Origin: Flavobacterium psychrophilum
Lineage (GTDB): Bacteria > Bacteroidota > Bacteroidia > Flavobacteriales > Flavobacteriaceae
Direction of reading: 5' to 3'
NCBI GenBank assembly: GCA_945874225.1
Contig: CAMCFT010000012.1
Coordinates: 34,774-98,773 of the forward strand
Length of the DNA stretch: 64,000 nucleotides
Both the position numbers and the translations under genes were made by a program. Below are positions 44,057 to 52,165 of this stretch, piece after piece. Under the pieces are notes generated by a model. The model made no database searches. It had not been told where the DNA came from and was given only the letters and a program-made list of their open reading frames with translations. Within the stretch, counting starts at the first letter, position 1. Every line of letters starts with the position of its first letter.

Positions 44057-44770
44057 ATGGAGTGGTTAACTGAATTGGCACAAAACCGAGAAATTCCATT
44101 GTTATCGGCATTTGCATTGGGTTTGCTAACAGCTATAGCCCCTTGTCCTTTGGCAACAAATATCACTGCTACGGCATTTATTGCCAAGACTATTGATAGC
44201 AAAAAGAAGGTTTTGTTGAGTGGATTCCTTTATACTTTCGGCAGAATGTTTTCTTATACTGCAATTGGTGCCATAATTTATTTTGGAGCTAGTAAATTCC
44301 AAATAGCGAAGATTTTTCAAGGAAACGGAGAGAAATTCATTGGACCAATTATGATAATTATTGGCCTTATAATGCTGGATATTATCAAACTCAATTTTAT
44401 AAAAGGCAGTAATTTAACCGATACACTTTCTGATAAATTTAAAACCAAAGGATTATTGGGTTCCTTTCTTTTGGGAGCATTATTTGCCTTGGCATTCTGC
44501 CCTTATAGTGGAGCATTATTTTTTGCAATGCTAATTCCAATGACGCTTTCGGCCGATGGAGGATTGTTTTTACCCGTTTTATTCTCAATTGGAACAGGAT
44601 TACCCGTTATCTTTTTTGCTTTTGTTATTGCTTTCAGTATGGAAAAATTAGGAACTTATTTTAAAACCATAACCAAAGTGGAGAAAGTAATGCGAGTCCT
44701 AGCAGGATTGACGTTTATTATTACAGGATTGTATTACATAAATATTTATCTGAAAATTATTGACTTGTAA
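44057..44770 (+). CDS. arsG: ArsG-like aromatic arsenical efflux permease
   Basis: A 237-residue, six-helix membrane protein related to DsbD/CcdA transporters. It has FALGLLTAIAPCPLATNITATAFIAK near the start, FCPYSGALFFAMLIP in the middle and GTGLPVIFFAFVIAFS later. The paired Pro/Cys motifs (APCP, FCPY) are the usual CcdA positions. In ArsEFG systems ArsG exports reduced aromatic arsenicals. The position right after ArsF supports this, while a thiol-redox relay role for a CcdA-like protein is the main alternative. Confidence 0.8.
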   Translation: MEWLTELAQNREIPLLSAFALGLLTAIAPCPLATNITATAFIAKTIDSKKKVLLSGFLYTFGRMFSYTAIGAIIYFGASKFQIAKIFQGNGEKFIGPIMIIIGLIMLDIIKLNFIKGSNLTDTLSDKFKTKGLLGSFLLGALFALAFCPYSGALFFAMLIPMTLSADGGLFLPVLFSIGTGLPVIFFAFVIAFSMEKLGTYFKTITKVEKVMRVLAGLTFIITGLYYINIYLKIIDL

Positions 44771-44790
44771 ATAGTATATCATTTTACAAC

Positions 44791-44823
44791 AAACCCGACA
44801 GGTTTTTGAAACCTGTCGGGTTT
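44791..44823 (+). terminator. Terminator after arsG
   Basis: A 15-bp perfect stem AAACCCGACAGGTTT / AAACCTGTCGGGTTT with a 3-nt loop, 20 nt past the arsG stop. It is related to the triple hairpin at 47151-47199. Confidence 0.85.
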
Positions 44824-44869
44824 AATTTATTTAAGCCTACACTGCAATCTGCAATCTGCCACCTGCAAA

Positions 44870-45968
44870 CTATTCCTCTTCCTTTTGTCCCATCATCATC
44901 AAGAATGCTTTCAGGAACTCATCAATTTCGCCATTCATAACACCATCGACGTTGCTGGTTTCATAACCGGTGCGAACGTCTTTGACTAATTTATAAGGCT
45001 GCATTACATAATTCCGTATTTGTGAACCCCATTCGATTTTCATCTTTCCGGCTTCAATATCAGAGCGTTGTGCTTGTTGTTTTTTCAATTCAATTTCATA
45101 CAATTGCGATTTAAGCATTTGCATTGCCCGGTTTCTGTTGTCGTGTTGCGAACGTGTTTCCGAACACTGAATCTGAATCCCTGAAGGTTTGTGGGTCAAC
45201 TGCACTTTTGTTTCCACCTTATTCACATTCTGACCACCAGCACCGCTTGATCGAGAGGTAATGATTTCAATGTCAGCAGGATTAATTTCAATTTCAATAG
45301 TATCGTCAACCAGAGGGTACACATAAACAGAAACAAAAGAAGTATGTCGTTTCGCATTACTATCAAAAGGAGAAATTCGCACCAATCGATGCACTCCATT
45401 TTCACCTTTTAGATAACCAAAAGCATAATCTCCCTCAATTTCTAAAGTTACAGTTTTTATACCTGCAGCATCTCCTTCCTGATAATTCAATTCCCGTATT
45501 TTGTAACCCGATTTTTCTGCCCACATCATATACATTCGCATCAGCATTGATGCCCAATCGCAACTTTCGGTTCCGCCTGCACCAGCAGTAATTTGTATAA
45601 CCGCACTCAAACTGTCGCCTTCATCAGACAACATATTTTTGAATTCGATGGCTTCAATATGGTTTTCGGTAGCCTTGTATTGTTCATCTAATTCTTCTGC
45701 AGAAAGTTCCCCTTCTTTGTAGAATTCATAAGCGAGTTGCAACTCATCGGCCATTTCGACCGCTTTGTTGTAATCTTCAATCCATTTTTTCTTGGAACGA
45801 AGCGTTTTTACATATGCTTCAGCTTCTTTTGGATTGTTCCAAAAATCAGGAGCTAAGGTTTTCTCTTCTTCGTTGGTAATTTCAATTAATTTGGCATCAA
45901 CGTCAAAGATACCTCCTCAACGCACCAAGGCGCTCTACAATACCTTTTATTTGTTCGGTAGTTGTCAT
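44870..45968 (-). CDS. prfB: Peptide chain release factor 2 with programmed +1 frameshift
   Basis: The gene encodes 365 residues (the same as E. coli RF2) in two frames. Reading starts at ATG 45968 ([15 protein letters not shown]), reaches TAT CTT TGA, and shifts +1 to continue as Leu-Asp-Val-Asp-Ala-Lys. The stop codon is at 45903-45905 and an AGGAGG stimulator lies upstream at 45912-45917. The RF2 signatures are the SPF stop-recognition tripeptide ([13 protein letters not shown]) and GGQ ([10 protein letters not shown]), which triggers peptide release at UGA/UAA. The frameshift makes RF2 levels self-regulating. Confidence 0.97.
45903..45917 (-). promoter_or_regulatory. prfB: prfB frameshift signal (AGGAGG...CTTTGAC)
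   Basis: In the minus sense, AGGAGG TAT CTT TGA C. It matches the classic RF2 recoding site, with an SD-like stimulator three nucleotides before the slippery CTT codon and the in-frame TGA. Confidence 0.97.
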
Positions 45969-45997
45969 AAATTATAGTAATTTTGTAACGATTTTCT

Positions 45998-46070
45998 GGA
46001 GCTATTTCCTGCTTTTCGTTGCAATCCTCGCTAAAAGGCGAGGGATTTTCACTGCAATCAGGGCTAGGGC
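45998..46070. repeat. Imperfect hairpin repeat upstream of prfB
   Basis: The segment between prfB and the threonine aldolase gene begins GGAGCTATTTCCTGC and ends GGGCTAGGGC. It contains CCTCGC and GCGAGG (46026-46031 / 46038-46043) plus outer TTGCA / TGCAA pairing. This is a recognisable Flavobacterium intergenic repeat of unknown function. Confidence 0.6.
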
Positions 46071-46121
46071 AATCCGTAAATCAATAAATTAAAGTGCGAA
46101 AATAAACTATCTAAAGAATAT

Positions 46122-47150
46122 ATGGAAATTAATTTAGTAAGCGATACCGTTACGAAACCTACACAAGAAATGTTGCGAGCAATGTTTAATGCCGAAGTAG
46201 GGGATGATGTCTATAAACAAGATCCAACCGTGATAGAACTAGAAGCTAAAGTTGCCGAAATGTTCGGGATGGAAGCAGCGTTGTTTTTTCCTTCAGGAAC
46301 AATGGCTAATCAAACTGCCATCAAGTTGCATACACAACATGGTGAACAACTAATAGCTGATAAATATGCACACGTTTATAATTATGAAGGGGGTGGCGTT
46401 TCCTTTAATAGCGGCGTTTCCTGCTGTTTACTTAATGGAAATCGCGGAATGATTACTGCCGAGCAAGTGGCAGGTTCCATAAATGATCCAGAGTTTTATC
46501 ACAGCCCGCTAACGAGTTTAGTATGTGTCGAAAACACGACTAACAAAGGTGGTGGTGCTTGTTATGATTTTGAAGAATTCAAGAAAATAAAAAAGGTTTG
46601 CGATGCCAATAATCTAAAATTCCACTTGGATGGTGCTCGAATTTGGAATGCTTTGGTTGCCACCAATAACAATCCAAAGGACTACGGAAAAGTATTTGAT
46701 ACGATTTCTGTTTGCTTGTCCAAAGGTTTAGGTGCGCCAATAGGTTCTCTTTTATTATCTGATAAAGCCACTATTCACAGAGCCTTGCGTATCCGAAAAA
46801 TCTTCGGTGGCGGTATGCGACAAGTGGGTTATTTGGCGGCAGCCGGAATTTATGCTCTAGACAATCATATCGAAAGATTAGCAGATGATCATAGGCGTGC
46901 AAAGGAATTAGGAGCTGTTTTAGAAAAACTAAACTGGGTTGCCAAAGTAGAACCAGTAGAAACCAATATCTTGATTTTCTCAGTTCAACCGAATTTAAAT
47001 GAGGCTGTTTTAATGGAAAAATTAAAACAAAAAGGAATTTCCATTAGCTCGATGGGACACGGAAAATTACGAATTGTGACACATCTTGATTATCGTGAAG
47101 TGATGCACACGTATGTGTTGGAAACGCTTTTAAAGTTGCAAATAATTTAA
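46122..47150 (+). CDS. ltaE: Low-specificity L-threonine aldolase
   Basis: A 342-residue PLP enzyme splitting L-threonine or L-allo-threonine to glycine and acetaldehyde. Features are NLVSDTVTKPT, GDDVYKQDPTV, MEAALFFPSGTMANQ, LDGARIWNA and the PLP lysine in VCLSKGLGAPIGS. FGGGMRQVG follows. The length and motifs are intact. It is a single gene with A+T-rich flanks and a hairpin triple behind it. Confidence 0.92.
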   Translation: MEINLVSDTVTKPTQEMLRAMFNAEVGDDVYKQDPTVIELEAKVAEMFGMEAALFFPSGTMANQTAIKLHTQHGEQLIADKYAHVYNYEGGGVSFNSGVSCCLLNGNRGMITAEQVAGSINDPEFYHSPLTSLVCVENTTNKGGGACYDFEEFKKIKKVCDANNLKFHLDGARIWNALVATNNNPKDYGKVFDTISVCLSKGLGAPIGSLLLSDKATIHRALRIRKIFGGGMRQVGYLAAAGIYALDNHIERLADDHRRAKELGAVLEKLNWVAKVEPVETNILIFSVQPNLNEAVLMEKLKQKGISISSMGHGKLRIVTHLDYREVMHTYVLETLLKLQII

Positions 47151-47199
47151 ACCTGACAGGTTTTAAAAACCTGTCAGGGTTTAAAACCCTGACAGGGAT
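47151..47199. repeat. CCTGACAGG triple hairpin
   Basis: Three alternating copies of an ACCTGACAGG-type word directly after the threonine aldolase stop. The first two form a 13-bp stem (47152-47164 / 47166-47178) and the third can compete. It is probably a terminator and a relative of the hairpin at 44791-44823. Confidence 0.7.
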
Positions 47200-47211
47200 T
47201 AGAGTTAAATT

Positions 47212-47532
47212 TTACTTAAACATTTCGTCCATTCCCGGTATCATTGGCATATCGACTTTGGCAACAGCATCTAATTCGGTTTGATTCACTTTTGCTGCTT
47301 TTTCGATGGCTTTGTTTAGCGTTACAATCAAATAATCTTCTAATTGCTCTTTGTCTTCCAATAAAGAATCGGCTATGGAGATGGATTTTAGTTTACCGTT
47401 TGCTGTAAAAGTTACTTTCAATGCACCGTCATTGCTCTGTTCGTCTATTAAAACCGAATCTAAGCGTAGTTTAGTTTCTTCTATTTTTCGTTGGGTTTCT
47501 TTCAATTTACCCATCATTCCCATTAAATCCAT
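47212..47532 (-). CDS. YbaB/EbfC family nucleoid-associated protein
   Basis: A 106-residue protein. I chose ATG 47532 ([20 protein letters not shown]) because a TAATTTTG -7 box at 47560-47567 lies at the longer start. The body [23 protein letters not shown] and the C-terminal [13 protein letters not shown] match YbaB proteins, which bind DNA as dimers with little sequence preference. It is usually found beside dnaX or recR; here it stands alone between ltaE and a peptidase gene. Confidence 0.88.
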   Translation of the reverse strand: MDLMGMMGKLKETQRKIEETKLRLDSVLIDEQSNDGALKVTFTANGKLKSISIADSLLEDKEQLEDYLIVTLNKAIEKAAKVNQTELDAVAKVDMPMIPGMDEMFK

Positions 47533-47559
47533 TTTTATAAATTTTATATTTTTGTCCCG

Positions 47560-47567
47560 CAAAATTA
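47560..47567 (-). promoter_or_regulatory. -7 promoter box (TAATTTTG) for ybaB
   Basis: A TAnnTTTG match 28 nt upstream of the chosen YbaB start on the minus strand. Confidence 0.4.
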
Positions 47568-47634
47568 CTATATTGCAGAGTGATATTGATTAATTTTTGA
47601 TAAAATATAGATTCATTCTAAACTGTCTTTGTGT

Positions 47635-47642
47635 TATTTTTG
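47635..47642 (+). promoter_or_regulatory. -7 promoter box (TATTTTTG)
   Basis: A TAnnTTTG match about 33 nt before the oligopeptidase gene on the plus strand. A -33 TTC instead of TTG makes it moderate. Confidence 0.4.
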
Positions 47643-47674
47643 TAATATCTTCGTCAAAATCGAAAGCTTAAAAT

Positions 47675-49735
47675 ATGATTAAAAAATTACTTCCGCCAGT
47701 CGCCAAAATAATTCCTAAATCATTAGATAAATTTGGTCATTCAAGGACAGACAATTATTTTTGGCTGAATGACAGGGAAAACCCGGAAGTCATTGATTAT
47801 CTGAAGAAAGAAAATGCCTATTACCAAAAAATGACTGCTCATACTAAAGCTTTCCAAAAGGAATTGTTTGAGGAAATGAAGAGCAGAATTAAGGAAGATG
47901 ACGAGTCAGTTCCGTATTTGTATAATGGTTATTACTATATCACCCGATTTGAAACCGGGAAAAATTATCCTATTTATTCCAGAAAAAAGGAAAGCCTTTC
48001 GGCTAACGAGGAGATTTTGTTCGATTGCAATAAATTGGCAAAAGGACATTCTTACTTTCAATTAGGAGGTTTGAGCATTAGTCCGGATAATAAATTGGCT
48101 GTTTTTAGTGTTGATATTATTGGAAGAAGAATTTACGATATACAAGTTAAAAATTTGGAAACTGGTAAAACCCTTTCCGATAAAATTGAAAAAGTGTCTG
48201 GAAACGCCGTTTGGGCAAATGATAATCAGACTATTTTTTATTCGAGTCAAGACGAAATCACCTTACGTTCCGACAAAATTTTCAAACATAAATTAGGTTC
48301 AAATCAAGCCGATGATGTTTTGGTTTATTTTGAAAAAGACGAAACTTATAATGTTGAGGTTGCAAAATCCAAGTCCAGAAAATACCTTGCAATAGAATCC
48401 GGAAGCACCCTGACTACAGAATACAGAATATTAGAAGCTGATAATCCCGACGGGAAATTCAGGGTTTTCCAGAAAAGAGTTCGAGGTTTGGAATACAGCA
48501 TCAATCATTATGGAGATAGTTTTTACATAATGACCAATGCAGATAAAGCAACGAATTTCAAGTTGATGAAAACCTTGGAAACATCCACTGCAAAAGAAAA
48601 TTGGACAGAAGTTGTTCCGTATCGTGATGATGTTTTATTGGAAGATATTGAGATTTTCAAAGATTTTCTTGTTGTAGAAGAACGTTTCAATGGACTGAAC
48701 AGAATCCGGATTATGCCGTGGAGTGGAGAAGGGGAATATTATTTACCTTTCGATAGTGAAACCTATACGGCTTATACTGGAACTAACGTAGATTTCGATA
48801 CAGATATCTTGCGTTATTCCTATCAATCGATGACTACACCTTCGTCTGTGATTGATTTCAATATGAAAACCAAGACCAAAGAAATCAAGAAAGAACAACA
48901 AGTTCTTGGAGGGAAATTCGATAAAAATAATTACACCGAAGAACGAATTTGGGCTACCGCAAAAGACGGAACCAAAATTCCAATATCGATGGTTTATAGA
49001 AAAGGATTGAAAAAAGATAGTAAGAATCCGCTGTTGTTGTATGCTTATGGATCTTATGGACATTCAATGGATGCTACGTTTTCATCGACCCGATTGACAT
49101 TGCTAGACAGAGGATTTGTTTTTGCCATAGCGCACATTCGCGGCGGTGAAGATTTAGGAAGGCAATGGTATGAAGATGGCAAATTGCTGAAAAAGAAAAA
49201 TACGTTCACCGATTTTATTGATTGTTCCAAATTTGTGATTGAAGAAAAATATACTTCGCCGGAACATTTATATGCCGAAGGAGGTTCGGCAGGCGGATTA
49301 TTGATGGGAGCAATCGTGAATTTAGCACCTGAATTATACAACGGAATCATTGTACAAGTGCCTTTTGTGGACGTAATTACTACAATGTTGGACGATACAA
49401 TTCCGTTAACGACAGGAGAATATGATGAATGGGGAAATCCAAATGTGAAAAAATATTATCATTATATGGCTTCGTATTCACCTTATGATAATGTTAAAAA
49501 ACAGAGTTATCCCAATATGTATGTTTCAACCGGGTTACATGATTCTCAGGTACAATACTGGGAACCAGCTAAATGGGTCGCTAAATTGCGAAGTTTAAAA
49601 ACGGATGATACTGTTTTGTTTTTAGATACAAATATGGATGCCGGTCACGGAGGAGCCTCGGGAAGGTTTGAAGCCATTAAGGAATTGGCAAAAGAATACA
49701 GTTTTTTATTAGATTTAGAAAAAATTGAAAAGTAA
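47675..49735 (+). CDS. ptrB: Oligopeptidase B-like S9 peptidase
   Basis: A 686-residue serine peptidase of the prolyl oligopeptidase family. The N-terminal seven-bladed propeller is followed by a catalytic alpha/beta domain with the nucleophile in GGSAGGLLMG, then DTIPLTTGEYDEWGNP and the C-terminal Asp and His (TGLHDSQVQYWEP, DAGHGGASGR). The GGSAGG elbow and the EWGNP block are characteristic of oligopeptidase B, which cuts after Arg or Lys in short peptides. No signal peptide is seen, so it is cytoplasmic. Confidence 0.9.
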   Translation: MIKKLLPPVAKIIPKSLDKFGHSRTDNYFWLNDRENPEVIDYLKKENAYYQKMTAHTKAFQKELFEEMKSRIKEDDESVPYLYNGYYYITRFETGKNYPIYSRKKESLSANEEILFDCNKLAKGHSYFQLGGLSISPDNKLAVFSVDIIGRRIYDIQVKNLETGKTLSDKIEKVSGNAVWANDNQTIFYSSQDEITLRSDKIFKHKLGSNQADDVLVYFEKDETYNVEVAKSKSRKYLAIESGSTLTTEYRILEADNPDGKFRVFQKRVRGLEYSINHYGDSFYIMTNADKATNFKLMKTLETSTAKENWTEVVPYRDDVLLEDIEIFKDFLVVEERFNGLNRIRIMPWSGEGEYYLPFDSETYTAYTGTNVDFDTDILRYSYQSMTTPSSVIDFNMKTKTKEIKKEQQVLGGKFDKNNYTEERIWATAKDGTKIPISMVYRKGLKKDSKNPLLLYAYGSYGHSMDATFSSTRLTLLDRGFVFAIAHIRGGEDLGRQWYEDGKLLKKKNTFTDFIDCSKFVIEEKYTSPEHLYAEGGSAGGLLMGAIVNLAPELYNGIIVQVPFVDVITTMLDDTIPLTTGEYDEWGNPNVKKYYHYMASYSPYDNVKKQSYPNMYVSTGLHDSQVQYWEPAKWVAKLRSLKTDDTVLFLDTNMDAGHGGASGRFEAIKELAKEYSFLLDLEKIEK

Positions 49736-49750
49736 TTAGAAAATTTTTGT

Positions 49751-49758
49751 TAAATTTG
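49751..49758 (+). promoter_or_regulatory. -7 promoter box (TAAATTTG)
   Basis: A TAnnTTTG match about 50 nt upstream of the cysteine-synthase-family gene. A TTG at 49725-49727 is 23 nt away, a little long. Confidence 0.45.
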
Positions 49759-49807
49759 CAGGGATTTTAGGTTAAATTAAAAAGTGTCCTTGATTAACTA
49801 TTTTTTT

Positions 49808-50848
49808 ATGAAAGAAGAAATAAACGCTTATAATAATGTTTTAGAATTAATAGGCAACACACCGCTTATTAAGCTAAATAAAGTTACCGAAGAATTAGAA
49901 GGGAATTTTTACGCAAAAGTAGAAGCTTTTAATCCCGGACATTCCACCAAAGATAGAATTGCTTTATTTATAATTGAAGAAGCCGAGAAGCGAGGAATCC
50001 TTTCTCCAGGTGATACAATTATAGAAACTACGTCTGGCAATACTGGTTTTAGTTTAGCACTAGTAAGTATTATCAAAGGATATAATTGTATTTTGGCGGT
50101 AACTTCAAAGTCTTCCAAGGATAAAATAGATATGCTTCGTGCGTTAGGAGCCAAAGTATATGTTTGTCCTGCACACGTTTCTGCCGATGATGAACGTTCT
50201 TATTACAATGTTGCCAAACGTTTGCACGAAGAAACCAAAGGTTCTGTTTATATCAATCAGTATTTTAATCAATTGAATGTTGATGCCCATTACAAGTCAA
50301 CTGGGCCAGAAATTTGGGAACAAACTAATGGTAAAATTACCCATCTTATAGCTTGTAGCGGAACTGGTGGAACAATTTCTGGAACTGCAAAATACCTGAA
50401 AGAGCAAAATCCAAACATTAGAATTTTAGGAGTTGATGCTTTTGGATCTGTATTAAAAAAATACCACGAAACTAAAGAATTTGACAACAAAGAAATTTAC
50501 CCATACCGAATTGAAGGTTTGGGAAAAAACTTGATTCCATCGGCTACAGATTTTGACGTTATCGATAAATTTATGAAGGTTACTGATGAAGAAAGTGCCC
50601 ACTCAACAAGAGAACTTGCCAGAAGCGAAGGTTTGTTTGTAGGTTATACATCTGGAGCAGTACTTCAGGCTATTAGACAATATGCCGAAGTAGGCGAATT
50701 TGACAAAAATAGTAATGTAATTGCTATTTTTCCTGATCACGGTTCCCGTTATATGAGCAAAGTATTTAGTGATGACTGGATGAACGAACAAGGTTTCTTC
50801 GATAGCATTAACGAAGAAGAAGTTCAAAAAATTGAATTTATAAAATAA
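49808..50848 (+). CDS. PLP-dependent cysteine synthase family protein
   Basis: About 346 residues. ATG 49808 ([20 protein letters not shown]) is preferred over the GTG at 49784. It has the PLP lysine in [11 protein letters not shown], the substrate loop TTSGNTGFS and the phosphate loop [13 protein letters not shown]. Its size and the [18 protein letters not shown] wording are closer to cystathionine beta-synthase-like or O-acetylserine sulfhydrylase homologues than to CysM. It likely makes cysteine or cystathionine; the exact donor is not resolvable here. Confidence 0.85.
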   Translation: MKEEINAYNNVLELIGNTPLIKLNKVTEELEGNFYAKVEAFNPGHSTKDRIALFIIEEAEKRGILSPGDTIIETTSGNTGFSLALVSIIKGYNCILAVTSKSSKDKIDMLRALGAKVYVCPAHVSADDERSYYNVAKRLHEETKGSVYINQYFNQLNVDAHYKSTGPEIWEQTNGKITHLIACSGTGGTISGTAKYLKEQNPNIRILGVDAFGSVLKKYHETKEFDNKEIYPYRIEGLGKNLIPSATDFDVIDKFMKVTDEESAHSTRELARSEGLFVGYTSGAVLQAIRQYAEVGEFDKNSNVIAIFPDHGSRYMSKVFSDDWMNEQGFFDSINEEEVQKIEFIK

Positions 50849-50878
50849 GGGATTAAGTATATTGACTAGCATTAAGAT

Positions 50879-50916
50879 AAAAAAAACTCCATTCAGCAAC
50901 GAATGGAGTTTTTTTA
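50879..50916. terminator. Bidirectional terminator
   Basis: ACTCCATTC and GAATGGAGT form a 9-bp stem around AGCAAC, with long A and T tracts on both sides. It separates convergent cysteine synthase-like and dnaN genes. Confidence 0.9.
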
Positions 50917-50936
50917 TACAATCAATTTTGGTTAGT

Positions 50937-52055
50937 TTAATTGTTTAGCATTACCGGCATAACGAGCATTGTTACCGTTTCGCCTTCTTCTAATCCATCA
51001 ACTGGAGTCAGAATTCCGGCTCTGTTAGGCAATGACATTTCAAGCATAATCATATCCGATTGCAGGTTGGTCAACATTTCAGTAAGAAAACGGGAATTGT
51101 ATCCAATTTGCATATCGTCACCTTGATAATCACAAGTCAATCGCTCTTCGGCTTTGTTGGAGTAATCAATATCTTCGGCAGAAATGTTCAATTCGGCACC
51201 GGCAATTTTTAAACGAATTTGGTGTGTGGTTTTGTTAGAGAAAATCGCAACACGACGAACAGAATTCAAAAATTGTGTCCGGTCAATCATCAATTTATTT
51301 GGATTTTCTTTAGGAATAACCGCTTCGTAGTTTGGATATTTTCCGTCAATCAAACGACACATTAAGATATAATTGTCGAATGAAAAAGTAGCATTCGAAT
51401 CGTTGTATTCAATTTTCACTTCTGCATCCGAAGCTCCTAGAATATTTTTCAAAATAGTCAAAGGTTTCTTTGGCATAATAAAATCAGCAACTTGCGAAGC
51501 AGTTACATCGGTACGCGCATATTTTACTAATTTGTGAGCGTCAGTAGCTACAAATGTTAATCCTTGTGGAGAAAACTGGAAGAAAACGCCGGACATTACC
51601 GGACGTAAATCATCGTTTCCGGCAGCAAAAATAGTTTTGCTGATGGCTGTTGCCAAAACATCGGCAGGAACCAACGTCACTGATGGTTCGTCCAGATTCA
51701 CAGATTTCGGAAACTCTTCTCCCGGAGCATACGCCAATGCATATTTCCCGGAGTTAGAACTAATTTCTATAGTGCTATTTTCTTCAACGGTGAAAGTCAG
51801 TGGTTGTTCCGGAAATGTTTTAAGGATTTCCAAAAGCAATTTTGCTGGAACAGCAACGCTTCCTTTGCTGGTAGAATCAATATCCAAAGTGGCTGACATT
51901 GTGGTTTCTAAATCAGACGCTGATACGGTCAAGGCTTTGTGGTCTAATTCAAATAGGAAATTATCTAAAATAGGTAAAGTATTGCTACTGTTGATAACGC
52001 TGCCTAAAACTTGTAATTGTTTTAATAAGTACGAACTCGATACTATAAATTTCAT
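50937..52055 (-). CDS. dnaN: DNA polymerase III beta subunit (sliding clamp)
   Basis: A 372-residue processivity clamp in three similar domains. It starts MKFIVSSSYLLKQLQVLGSVINSSNTLPILDNF. FFQFSPQGLTFVATDAHKLV and the C-terminal QIGYNSRFLTEML ... DGLEEGETVTMLVMPVML are typical. The length matches other Bacteroidetes clamps. It is next to gldG-gldF, a common flavobacterial neighbourhood. The start is MKF at 52055. Confidence 0.96.
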   Translation of the reverse strand: MKFIVSSSYLLKQLQVLGSVINSSNTLPILDNFLFELDHKALTVSASDLETTMSATLDIDSTSKGSVAVPAKLLLEILKTFPEQPLTFTVEENSTIEISSNSGKYALAYAPGEEFPKSVNLDEPSVTLVPADVLATAISKTIFAAGNDDLRPVMSGVFFQFSPQGLTFVATDAHKLVKYARTDVTASQVADFIMPKKPLTILKNILGASDAEVKIEYNDSNATFSFDNYILMCRLIDGKYPNYEAVIPKENPNKLMIDRTQFLNSVRRVAIFSNKTTHQIRLKIAGAELNISAEDIDYSNKAEERLTCDYQGDDMQIGYNSRFLTEMLTNLQSDMIMLEMSLPNRAGILTPVDGLEEGETVTMLVMPVMLNN

Positions 52056-52118
52056 CTGTTTTGTTTTATTTTTTTTGGTATATATTTTTCCCTCATTCTC
52101 AAAATACGATACGGTCTA

Positions 52119-52126
52119 CAAATATA
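52119..52126 (-). promoter_or_regulatory. -7 promoter box (TATATTTG) for dnaN
   Basis: An exact TAnnTTTG match on the minus strand about 60 nt upstream of dnaN. Confidence 0.45.
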
Positions 52127-52165
52127 TCGTAAACTATCTTAAGAATAAAACTTTTTTTATTAACA

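Noticed and set aside
44870..45754. Short prfB starting at an internal codon
   Set aside because: The first frame with the AGGAGG-TAT-CTT-TGA site extends the protein to 365 residues, so the short version is an artefact of ignoring the frameshift.
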